64,000 nucleotides of DNA from Flavobacteriales bacterium UBA6051 (GTDB lineage Bacteria > Bacteroidota > Bacteroidia > Flavobacteriales_D > Crocinitomicaceae): positions 124,001 through 188,000 of the forward strand of contig DIYP01000018.1 of NCBI GenBank assembly GCA_002427735.1, in the 5' to 3' direction. The translations under genes were made by a program, and so were the position numbers. The notes under the pieces were generated by a model. It made no database searches, was not told the DNA's origin, and was given only the letters and a program-made list of their open reading frames with translations. Positions 51,579-59,972 of this stretch are shown here, piece by piece (position 1 is the stretch's first letter; the number at the start of each line of letters is the position of its first letter).

Positions 51579-52841
51579 CTACCCGTAAGCCACAATCGTA
51601 AGGTCTTCCCAACGAAGGTATTTTGATGCGAGGAATTGAATACGTTCCGGCGTTATCTCAGAGATTCGTTTGAGCGCTTCGTTATAAAAGTCAAGTCCTT
51701 TACCTTGCAGTTCTGCGCTCAAAAACAGATCGGTCATTGCATAGGGACCATCAGCACTTTTGAGCAGCTGTCCGCGCATATAGTTTTGAACTAATTCCAA
51801 CTCCTCAATTGGCACGAGTTCAGTCTGTAATCGTTCTATTTCAAATTTAATTTCTTGAATGGTAGCTTCTCTTACATCCTTTCTCACTTCTGTAGCGACA
51901 AGAAAGTAACCTGTTTCCTTTAATTCAGGAAGAGCTGTTCCAATTCCATAAGTGTAGCCTTTGTCTTCACGAATGTTCGACATTAATCGACTACCGAAGT
52001 AATCCCCTAGAATGGTGTGTAGGACAAGGAACTCAAGGTAATCCTCATCGTTTTTATTAAATAAAGTTCTGCCCACACGGATAGCACTTTGCATGGCACC
52101 TTCCTTTTCAAAAAGAAACTGTCCCGAAGTATGCGCGACATTACTAGAATGATGTTGTTTCTCCTTAATAACCAAAGGTTCACAACGCTTCATGAAACTT
52201 TCAATTTCTTTTTGAGAGAAATCACCGACAACCACCACTTTGGAAAGTCCATTTAGGTAGAATTGTTCGTGAAATGCGATAAGGTCATCACGCTTTACTG
52301 TATTGAAGTCCTCCAATTCTGTCACTGACGCGTAAGCTGGTTCGGAAGCGAATATTTTCTTTTGAAATTCACGCTGGGCAAGAAATCGAACCTTTTCAAG
52401 ATTTATACTGTGCCGCTGTCTTCGGTCGCTTAAGAGCTCTTCAACCTCTTTAGAATCGAAAGCCAGGTGCTGTACTGCATCTATGATAGTCTCGAAAATG
52501 GCGGGTAAGTTTTCGCGCAGACTATATACTGTAATTACCGCGTTTTCCATTGAAACTCCTGATTCATAAAAGCCTCCAAGGCCATTGATTTTTTCATGGA
52601 TTTCAACAGATGTGGACTGCGCTGTTCCTGAAAGTAATAATCCATTGACAAATGATGGAATACCGTTCGTTGCCCGACATTTTCCCGCGTCAAAATAGAG
52701 ATCAAGACGGGCAGTTTCATTCGGAACATCTTTCATATGATATAAATCAACAAGGTCACTGATAGCGTATTTAGCTGGTGCGACGAAATCGATTTTATCA
52801 ATAACTTTTAATGCTGGAGCTTCTGTTCTATTTAGTGTCAT
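51579..52841 (-). CDS. M16 (insulinase-family) peptidase subunit, lacking the HxxEH zinc site
   Basis: A 420-residue M16-fold protein. The motif that should read HxxEH is replaced (VNGLLLSGTA region), so it cannot bind zinc. It keeps later family stretches such as the Arg/Tyr substrate-binding motif DKGYTYGIGTAL. In two-subunit M16B enzymes one chain is catalytic and the other contributes substrate-binding residues. This is that second chain, coupled to the catalytic gene by a 14-bp overlap. Confidence 0.9.
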   Translation of the reverse strand: MTLNRTEAPALKVIDKIDFVAPAKYAISDLVDLYHMKDVPNETARLDLYFDAGKCRATNGIPSFVNGLLLSGTAQSTSVEIHEKINGLGGFYESGVSMENAVITVYSLRENLPAIFETIIDAVQHLAFDSKEVEELLSDRRQRHSINLEKVRFLAQREFQKKIFASEPAYASVTELEDFNTVKRDDLIAFHEQFYLNGLSKVVVVGDFSQKEIESFMKRCEPLVIKEKQHHSSNVAHTSGQFLFEKEGAMQSAIRVGRTLFNKNDEDYLEFLVLHTILGDYFGSRLMSNIREDKGYTYGIGTALPELKETGYFLVATEVRKDVREATIQEIKFEIERLQTELVPIEELELVQNYMRGQLLKSADGPYAMTDLFLSAELQGKGLDFYNEALKRISEITPERIQFLASKYLRWEDLTIVAYG

Positions 52842-54075
52842 TTATGGCATTTACTTTAAGCAATGAACAATTCTCTTTTCGAAGCACGGTTTGTGCAACA
52901 CGTTGGATGTCTAGCACACTGATCTTTTGATAAGCTTCGCTTTCTTTATTAATCATCTCAGCATCTCCTAACAGTTCATAGGAACATAGGTTCATAGCTC
53001 GATTTAGGATTCCCTGATCTTGAAACTCCTTGGATGTGCGAATCTTATTCATGATTCGTTTCAATTCACTTTCAGCAAGTCGTTCACTTTTAATGGTCTC
53101 CAATTCTTTCCAAAGAGCAAGGTCGAATTCTTCAAAAGTGACATCTTCATTGAGTTTTCCTGAAATGATTAGCAATCCATTATCCAACGATCCAGTAACA
53201 TACGCGTTGATATTGGATACAAGGTTTTGCTCCTTTTTTAATTTAGCATATAGTCGGGAGCTTTTGTCTCTTCCCAAAGCATCTGATAGAGCGTCTGTTG
53301 TAAAATAATCCCCATGCGCTCGATGGACCATATTAAAGGCGTAGTAAAATGCATCGGCTGGGACATTCCGTTGAATAGTTTTTTCGCGGAATTCCACTTG
53401 AGCAGGTTCTTGAGGCAGGTTGCGCTGTGGTTTTTCTCCTGATGGAATGGAATCATACCATTTGCTAACAAGGCGTTTTACTTCATCCAATTCCAGATTT
53501 CCTGCAATACATAAAATAGCGTTGGGAGGGATGTAATACTTCTTAAAAAAAGCTTTCACATCTTCAATAGTTGCTTCTTCGATGTGTGCAATTTCTTTTC
53601 CAATAGTTGCCCATTTGTAGGGGTGTACTTTGTACGCTAATGGTCGAAGTTCAAGCCACACATCTCCATATGGTTGATTTAAATAGCGTTGCTTGAATTC
53701 TTCAATTACTACGCTACGTTGAACTTCAAGACTTTTGTCCGTAAAAGCCAGCGATAGCATTCGGTCGCTCTCAAGCCACAGTGCTGTTTCTATGTTTTGA
53801 GCAGGGATAACATCGTAATAATTGGTAATGTCGTTTGAAGTGAAAGCGTTATTCTCTCCTCCTGCACGTTGAAGCGGAGTATCGAAATCTGGAATGTTTA
53901 TTGATCCTCCGAACATCAGGTGTTCAAACAGATGAGCAAAACCCGTTTTGTCTTCAGATTCGTCACGGGCACCCACATCATAAAGTGTGTTGACCACTGC
54001 CATCGGAGTCGTTGCATCTTTGTGGAAAAGAACGGTCAGTCCATTCTCTAGTTTAAAACGATCAAATTTGAGCAT
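52828..54075 (-). CDS. M16 (insulinase-family) zinc peptidase, catalytic subunit
   Basis: A 415-residue protease with the inverted zinc motif HLFEH at 48-52, followed by LMFGG and the third ligand region near ESDRM to VVIEEFKQR (about 100-130). Early motif NGLTVLFHKD is typical. Probably cleaves peptides in the periplasm or cytoplasm; no signal peptide is seen, so cytoplasmic. Its ATG overlaps the stop of the upstream gene by one base and its end overlaps the partner by 14 bp. Confidence 0.93.
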   Translation of the reverse strand: MLKFDRFKLENGLTVLFHKDATTPMAVVNTLYDVGARDESEDKTGFAHLFEHLMFGGSINIPDFDTPLQRAGGENNAFTSNDITNYYDVIPAQNIETALWLESDRMLSLAFTDKSLEVQRSVVIEEFKQRYLNQPYGDVWLELRPLAYKVHPYKWATIGKEIAHIEEATIEDVKAFFKKYYIPPNAILCIAGNLELDEVKRLVSKWYDSIPSGEKPQRNLPQEPAQVEFREKTIQRNVPADAFYYAFNMVHRAHGDYFTTDALSDALGRDKSSRLYAKLKKEQNLVSNINAYVTGSLDNGLLIISGKLNEDVTFEEFDLALWKELETIKSERLAESELKRIMNKIRTSKEFQDQGILNRAMNLCSYELLGDAEMINKESEAYQKISVLDIQRVAQTVLRKENCSLLKVNAINDTK

Positions 54076-55028
54076 TAGAAATTATATTTATCTGTTTGCT
54101 GTTCGGCTTTAGCTGTATGGAATTCTTCAATGATTTCTTTTACAATGTCAGCTGCTGGTTGTATGCCATCAATCAATCCGGAAATCTGTCCAATTTCAAG
54201 TTCTCCTTCACTTAAATCCCCTTCGAACATGCCTTTTTTTGCACGTCCGCGACCAAGCAAAGTTTTTAAATCTTCTACGCTGGCTCCTTTTTCATAGGCT
54301 TCTTCAAGTTGTTGAAAAAAGGGATTTTTGATCAATCGAACTGGTGTGATTTCCTTTAAAGTCAATAAGGTATCTCCTTCCTTCGCTTCAACTACAGAAT
54401 GTTTGAAGTTTTCGTGCGCACTTGATTCATGCGAAGCGACAAAGCGGCTTCCAACCTGAACGCCATCAGCTCCTAGGTTCATGGCTGCCAGCATCCCGCG
54501 GCCGGTACCGATGCCTCCGGCAGCAATTACCGGAATAGATAGTTCTTTCGCAACCATAGGAATAAGACAGAGTGTTGTCGTTTCGTCCCGACCATTGTGT
54601 CCACCGGCTTCAAAGCCTTCGGCAACCACAGCATCAACTCCTGCCGCTTGTGCTTTTAAAGCAAATTTTACGCTTGAAACAACATGTACAACCTTGATTC
54701 CATGATCCTTTAAGTGACCAGTCCAGGTTTTTGGGTTACCCGCTGATGTAAAAACAATAGGCACTTTATGTTTTATGATGGTCTCCATATGTTTATCAAT
54801 ATCGGGATAGAGCATTGGCAAGTTGACGGCGAAAGGTTTATCAGTTGCTGCTTTACATTTTGAAATGTGCTCATCCAGTACTTCTGGATACATAGATCCA
54901 GATCCAATAATTCCCAGGCCACCGGCATTAGATACCGCAGCAGCAAGTCGCCAACCAGAGCACCAAATCATGCCAGCTTGAATAAGTGGATAATCAATAT
55001 CAAATAGTTCCGTGATTCTGTTTTTCAT
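54075..55028 (-). CDS. Nitronate monooxygenase-like (2-nitropropane dioxygenase family) flavoprotein
   Basis: A 317-residue TIM-barrel FMN enzyme with family motifs PLIQAGMIWCSGWRLAAAVS, GFEAGGHNGRDETTT and AAGGIGTGRGMLAAMNLGADGVQVGSRF. These oxidise nitronates; some relatives are enoyl-ACP reductases, so the substrate is uncertain. I chose ATG 55028; a TTG at 55049 would add seven residues. It heads the M16 operon, sharing one base (TAATG) with the next gene. A TACTTTTG box lies 19 nt upstream. Confidence 0.9.
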   Translation of the reverse strand: MKNRITELFDIDYPLIQAGMIWCSGWRLAAAVSNAGGLGIIGSGSMYPEVLDEHISKCKAATDKPFAVNLPMLYPDIDKHMETIIKHKVPIVFTSAGNPKTWTGHLKDHGIKVVHVVSSVKFALKAQAAGVDAVVAEGFEAGGHNGRDETTTLCLIPMVAKELSIPVIAAGGIGTGRGMLAAMNLGADGVQVGSRFVASHESSAHENFKHSVVEAKEGDTLLTLKEITPVRLIKNPFFQQLEEAYEKGASVEDLKTLLGRGRAKKGMFEGDLSEGELEIGQISGLIDGIQPAADIVKEIIEEFHTAKAEQQTDKYNF

Positions 55029-55046
55029 AAAGTGTTTGATTACAAT

Positions 55047-55054
55047 CAAAAGTA
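55047..55054 (-). promoter_or_regulatory. Predicted -7 box of the NPD/M16 operon (TACTTTTG)
   Basis: A perfect TAnnTTTG on the minus strand 18 nt before ATG 55028. No TTG element at the expected distance. Confidence 0.45.
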
Positions 55055-55083
55055 ACGGTTTTAGGAAACTTCGGAGGGCTTTT

Positions 55084-55113
55084 TTGCGTCTTACTTATAA
55101 TTCACTAATTTAG
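55084..55113 (+). promoter_or_regulatory. Predicted promoter of the second type B surface protein (TTG-N19-TAATTTAG)
   Basis: TTG (55084-55086) and TAATTTAG (55106-55113, one mismatch) with 19-bp spacing, 15 nt before the ATG at 55129. Confidence 0.45.
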
Positions 55114-55128
55114 AGTAAGCTTGATACA

Positions 55129-58100
55129 ATGAAAACTGCTTTCCTGTCCGTTTTATTTGCACTGCTGACTACTGTTCTTAACGCTCAGGAGATCAATCAC
55201 TCACACTCCATTCACCATGCTTTTGTTGAGAATGCAGGGCAATGGAAAAAAGAAGTTCTTTTCAAGTCTAAAATGGATGGTGGAAACCTGTGGGTTGAAC
55301 AAGGCAGATTCTTATTTCAGTTTCAAGATTTCTCTAATCTAAGAAAGAATCATGGCCATATAAGCGATGATTCGGATACAGACCTCGCTCAACGCTTTGT
55401 TGAGTTAATATTTTGGGGAGCAAATGATGTTACGGAAATTGAAAAATCCGAAAAAACAGAAACCTATTACAATTATTTTTTAGGAAATGACCGCTCTAAA
55501 TGGAAGTCGAATGTCCATGGATATGGAGAGGCGGTACTTCACGATCTTTACGATGGTGTCGATATGAAACTGATTGAAGATGAATTCGAATTGAAATATG
55601 AGTTTCATGTTCAACCACACGTCGACCCTTCGGTAATTCAGATGGAGTATAACGGTCATGATAAAATTCAACTGGACCGCAAAGGCAATTTGTTTGTGAA
55701 AACGGACATTGGTGAGATTATTGAACAAAAGCCTTATGTCTATCAGATCGTGAATGGAAATGTCCGAGAGGTAGAATGTGAATTTGTGTTGGATGGGAAC
55801 AAAGTAGGATTTGAATTAGGAACATATAATCCAAATGCGATTTTGATCATTGATCCGGTATTGGTTTTTGCTACGTATAGTGGTTCTGTTACGGATAATT
55901 TTGGGATGACAGCGACCTATGGATACGATGGTTCAGCGTATTCTGGCGGAATTGTTTTCGGTAATTCGTATCCAACACCGGCACCTGCATGGAATACATC
56001 AACGACGATCACTAATGTAATGCCAACTGCCAACGATGCTGCGGGCACATATGGGGTTACCGATGTTTTTATATCAAAGTATTCTTCAGATGGAACATCG
56101 ATGCTTTGGACATGTTTCATTGGAGGTGGAGATGACGTCCAAGGAACGGAAACAGTTCATAGTTTAATCTGTGATGAACTGAATAATGTTTATCTCTATG
56201 GGGCTACATCAAGTGATGATTTCCCTTTACAGAATGCTTATCAAAATACATTAGCAGGAGGAGCTGCGAATACGAATTTTACAAGCAACGGTGTGCATCA
56301 TTACACCAATGGTACAGACATTTACGTGAGTAAACTGAGCGCAGATGGTTTAAACTTATTAGGTTCAACATATATCGGCGGAACGGAGAATGATGGTGTT
56401 AGCTACAATACGAATGTCGCACTCGCTGATTCACTTGTGACCAATTATGGTGATCCATTCCGTGGTGAAATAATGTTGGATCAAAATGACAATGTGATTA
56501 TTGCTTCCTGTACTAAATCCAATAACTTCCCCATTTTAAATGCTTTTCAGCCGCTCAGTGGCGGAATGCAGGACGGTGTAATTTTTAAATTGACGAATGA
56601 TTTGTCCGGATTGATTTGGTCAAGTTACTATGGAGGTTCCAACAATGACGCGTGTTACTCAGTGAAGGTTGATGAGTTAGACAATGTTGTGTTTGCCGGA
56701 GGAACTGCGTCGAATGATTTACAAGGCACGGGAGCAGGTTGGCAGCCTACATACAATGGTGGAGAAACGGATGGTTTCGTTGTGAAAATACCTCCAGGAG
56801 CTGGTAGCATTACAAACGCATCGTATATAGGAACTTCGAATTATGATCAGGTCTTTTTTGTTGAAATTGATAGAATCAACAATATTTATCTGGTTGGACA
56901 ATCTGAGAACGGTGCATTTCCGGTAATAAATTCAACTTATGTAGATCCAGGGAGTAGTCAGTTTGTCATGCGCTTAGATTCTACGCTTGTTGGTGTGATG
57001 AATTCGACTGTTTGGGGGAGCCAGAATAATGCAATTGATATTTCACCATCTGCTTTTCTCGTGGATATCTGTGGTAATATTTACATCTCAGGATGGGGGA
57101 AGTCCTTAGCGACGGGAGCCGCAGCAATTGATATGCCGATTACGAATGACGCGCTGCAGTCAAATACAGTAAATCCGGATTTTTATCTGCTAGTGATCGA
57201 GCGTGATTTTGCGGATACACTTTATGCAACGTATATCGGAGGAAATCAGGCTGGAGAGCATGTCGATGGTGGAACATCTCGATTTGATGAAAACGGGATT
57301 GTCTATCAGTCCGTTTGTGGCGGTTGTGGCTCGTTTAGTGATTTTACGACCACCCCGGGAGCATGGTCTGATCAAAACCTGAGTGGAAATTGTAATAATC
57401 TCATTTTTAAGTTTGATTTCGAATTGATTCCAAGTGCTGAGTTCACGGTAGATGATAATATTGGGTGTCTTCCATTTACAGTAACATTTGATAATTTCTC
57501 GACGGATTCAGATTCCTACATTTGGGATTTTGGAAACGGCGATACAACTTCGATCATTTTTGAACCTGTAATTACCTATGATTCTGTAGGTGTCTACAAT
57601 GTATATCTATATGTAACGGATAGTATTTGTCTATTGACAGATACTGCCGAAATCACCATTACGGTTTATGATTCCCTGGAATTAGCGGTTACTCCTTATC
57701 AGGAATTGTGCGTGCCCATTCCAATTGATTTAACGGCTTTCACGAACGGTACAGCGACACAGTTTATTTGGTCTAGCAATGCTGGCTTCACCGATACACT
57801 AAACACTGATCTTTCTGATTCTGTCTACACAGCTACGCCACCGGGACCTACGACTTATTATGTCATGGCGAGTAACGGAGGTTGTTCCGTCATGGATAGT
57901 GTCGTCGTGGATTTTATTGGTTCAGCATTAGTTTTGACAGCGAATGACTCTATTTGTGCGGGCGAAAGTACCATTGTCACGGCAACAAATAGTAATCCGT
58001 CCATCACGTTTACGTATGCATGGGAACCGGATTCAGTTATTGTTACACCTTCAACTTCGAATACGGTGACGGTCGCCCCTCAAACCTCCCAATATATCTA

Positions 58101-58689
58101 TGTCACGGCAACTTCGTCCAATGGATGTGTCGTTGAAGATTCGATTCAAATTTATGTAGGGTATGTTCCTCCAGGTGCTGTTTCTGCTACTGCAGAGGAT
58201 TATCTTGTGCCTGTTGGTGGAGAGACTACACTCACCGGAGAACCTTCTGGTTACAGCTATACATGGACGCCTGAAGATGGTGTTTCAAATCCAACTTCAA
58301 GAATCACGGACGTTATTGTAGATGAACCAACGCTGTTTGTATTTACCGTTTCAGATGGTATTTGCACAGTAGCAGATACAGTGTATGTCAATACGTATAC
58401 ATTTATTTGTGACGACCCTTATGTGTTTGTGCCAAACGCCTTTTCTCCTAATGGGGATAACGAAAATGACGTATTATACGTGCGTGGTGAGTTAATCGGA
58501 AAAATGGAGTTCAGGATTTATGATCGTTGGGGAGAGCTTGTTTTCGAATCGTTTGACAGACTGATTGGATGGGACGGTACGTTTAGAGGAAAAGCATTAG
58601 ACCCTGATGTTTACGACTACTACTTGCGAGTTACGTGTATCGATAACTTAGAGACCATTATCAAAGGAAATATTACCTTGATCCGATAA
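55129..58689 (+). CDS. Large T9SS type B-sorted surface protein with DUF7948, SBBP-like repeats and PKD domain
   Basis: A 1186-residue protein. Signal peptide (about 1-19); N-terminal DUF7948-like domain (about 27-245: FVENAGQWKKEVLFKSKMDGG, YDGVDMKLIEDEFELKYEF); SBBP-like propeller repeats (about 245-760: KYSSDGTSMLWTCFIGGGDD, KLTNDLSGLIWSSYYGGSNND); a PKD domain (about 770-850: PFTVTFDNFSTDSDSYIWDF); two further beta domains; and a type B sorting domain at the end (YVFVPNAFSPNGDNEND, FRIYDRWGELVFES). A typical giant adhesin-like layout. Cargo for T9SS; function unknown. Confidence 0.9.
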   Translation: MKTAFLSVLFALLTTVLNAQEINHSHSIHHAFVENAGQWKKEVLFKSKMDGGNLWVEQGRFLFQFQDFSNLRKNHGHISDDSDTDLAQRFVELIFWGANDVTEIEKSEKTETYYNYFLGNDRSKWKSNVHGYGEAVLHDLYDGVDMKLIEDEFELKYEFHVQPHVDPSVIQMEYNGHDKIQLDRKGNLFVKTDIGEIIEQKPYVYQIVNGNVREVECEFVLDGNKVGFELGTYNPNAILIIDPVLVFATYSGSVTDNFGMTATYGYDGSAYSGGIVFGNSYPTPAPAWNTSTTITNVMPTANDAAGTYGVTDVFISKYSSDGTSMLWTCFIGGGDDVQGTETVHSLICDELNNVYLYGATSSDDFPLQNAYQNTLAGGAANTNFTSNGVHHYTNGTDIYVSKLSADGLNLLGSTYIGGTENDGVSYNTNVALADSLVTNYGDPFRGEIMLDQNDNVIIASCTKSNNFPILNAFQPLSGGMQDGVIFKLTNDLSGLIWSSYYGGSNNDACYSVKVDELDNVVFAGGTASNDLQGTGAGWQPTYNGGETDGFVVKIPPGAGSITNASYIGTSNYDQVFFVEIDRINNIYLVGQSENGAFPVINSTYVDPGSSQFVMRLDSTLVGVMNSTVWGSQNNAIDISPSAFLVDICGNIYISGWGKSLATGAAAIDMPITNDALQSNTVNPDFYLLVIERDFADTLYATYIGGNQAGEHVDGGTSRFDENGIVYQSVCGGCGSFSDFTTTPGAWSDQNLSGNCNNLIFKFDFELIPSAEFTVDDNIGCLPFTVTFDNFSTDSDSYIWDFGNGDTTSIIFEPVITYDSVGVYNVYLYVTDSICLLTDTAEITITVYDSLELAVTPYQELCVPIPIDLTAFTNGTATQFIWSSNAGFTDTLNTDLSDSVYTATPPGPTTYYVMASNGGCSVMDSVVVDFIGSALVLTANDSICAGESTIVTATNSNPSITFTYAWEPDSVIVTPSTSNTVTVAPQTSQYIYVTATSSNGCVVEDSIQIYVGYVPPGAVSATAEDYLVPVGGETTLTGEPSGYSYTWTPEDGVSNPTSRITDVIVDEPTLFVFTVSDGICTVADTVYVNTYTFICDDPYVFVPNAFSPNGDNENDVLYVRGELIGKMEFRIYDRWGELVFESFDRLIGWDGTFRGKALDPDVYDYYLRVTCIDNLETIIKGNITLIR

Positions 58690-58753
58690 CTCGTTGTTTC
58701 ATACTACGCGTCTCTGAACTTTCACTAACTTTATCCTTCACAATTTTAATTCT

Positions 58754-59836
58754 ATGAAGAAGATTATCTCTAAAGAATCGCAACAGTTTATGGAAAAGTA
58801 TTTGAACAATGCTTCTCCGACAGGATTTGAGTCCGCTGGTCAGCAGTTATGGCTTGACTATATTAAACCACACGTTGACGATTACTTTACAGATAATTAT
58901 GGGACTGTCGTTGGAGTAGTGAATCCAGAAGCAGAGTACAAAGTGGTCATTGAGGCGCACGCCGATGAAATTTCCTGGTTTGTACATTACATTACCGAAG
59001 ATGGTTTCATTTATGTGAGAAGAAATGGAGGGTCCGATCATATGATTGCACCATCAAAACGCGTCAATATTCATACGGAAAAAGGATTGGTAAAAGCGGT
59101 GTTCGGTTGGCCTGCCATTCACATGCGTAATGGACAGAAAGAAGAAGCACCATCACTGAAGAATATATTTCTTGATTGCGGTTGTTCCAGTAAAGAAGAG
59201 ATAGAAAAGTTGGGAGTGCATGTAGGATGCGTTGTCACTTTTGAAGATGAATTTATGATCCTAAATAAAAACCGCTATGTTGGTCGTGCTATAGACAACC
59301 GAATGGGTGGATTTATTATCGCTGAGGTTTTGCGAATGTTGAAAAAAGAGAAGAAGAAACTTCCTTTTGGTTTATACATTGTAAATGCTGTTCAGGAAGA
59401 GGTTGGTCTACGGGGAGCTCAAATGATTGCACATAAAATAAAGCCAGATGTAGCCATTGTTACTGATGTATGTCATGATACACAGACGCCGATGGTGAAT
59501 AAAATTCAAAGTGGTGATTTACGTTCGGGTAATGGTCCGGTATTAACATATGGTCCGGCGGTTCAAAATAATTTGTTGAATAAGGTTATATCTACTGCTG
59601 AAGAGCACAAGATCCCATTTCAACGAGCTGCTGCTTCAAGGGCTACAGGAACGGATACGGATGCTTTTGCTTATTCAAATGAAGGTGTGCCGAGTGCGCT
59701 CATATCATTACCTCTCAGATACATGCATACAACTGTTGAAATGTGTCATAAAGAAGATGTAGAAAATACAATTCGTTTGATATATCAGACACTACTTTCC
59801 ATAAAGGATGGCGAAGATTTCCGCTACTTGAAGTAG
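58754..59836 (+). CDS. M42 family metallo-aminopeptidase
   Basis: A 360-residue glutamyl aminopeptidase/endoglucanase-family protein. Zinc ligands are visible: EAHADEI (His69, Asp71), the DNRMGG bridging-Asp motif, QEEVGLRGAQ (catalytic Glu and ligand Glu), TDVCHDT and RYMHTTVEM (C-terminal His). No signal peptide, so it is a cytoplasmic peptide processor, usually a large homo-oligomer. Slightly short, normal range. Confidence 0.94.
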   Translation: MKKIISKESQQFMEKYLNNASPTGFESAGQQLWLDYIKPHVDDYFTDNYGTVVGVVNPEAEYKVVIEAHADEISWFVHYITEDGFIYVRRNGGSDHMIAPSKRVNIHTEKGLVKAVFGWPAIHMRNGQKEEAPSLKNIFLDCGCSSKEEIEKLGVHVGCVVTFEDEFMILNKNRYVGRAIDNRMGGFIIAEVLRMLKKEKKKLPFGLYIVNAVQEEVGLRGAQMIAHKIKPDVAIVTDVCHDTQTPMVNKIQSGDLRSGNGPVLTYGPAVQNNLLNKVISTAEEHKIPFQRAAASRATGTDTDAFAYSNEGVPSALISLPLRYMHTTVEMCHKEDVENTIRLIYQTLLSIKDGEDFRYLK

Positions 59837-59972
59837 TTGTATTTGATTTTGGACTCTTTCTTTGAACTAGTCTTGCGAAAGATGTAAGAATGCAATAATG
59901 AGTTGATTAGGCATTGACTTTTTAGATCATGGCTGGGCTTTTCCAGTATCTTTAACTCAATCTAAAACTAAA

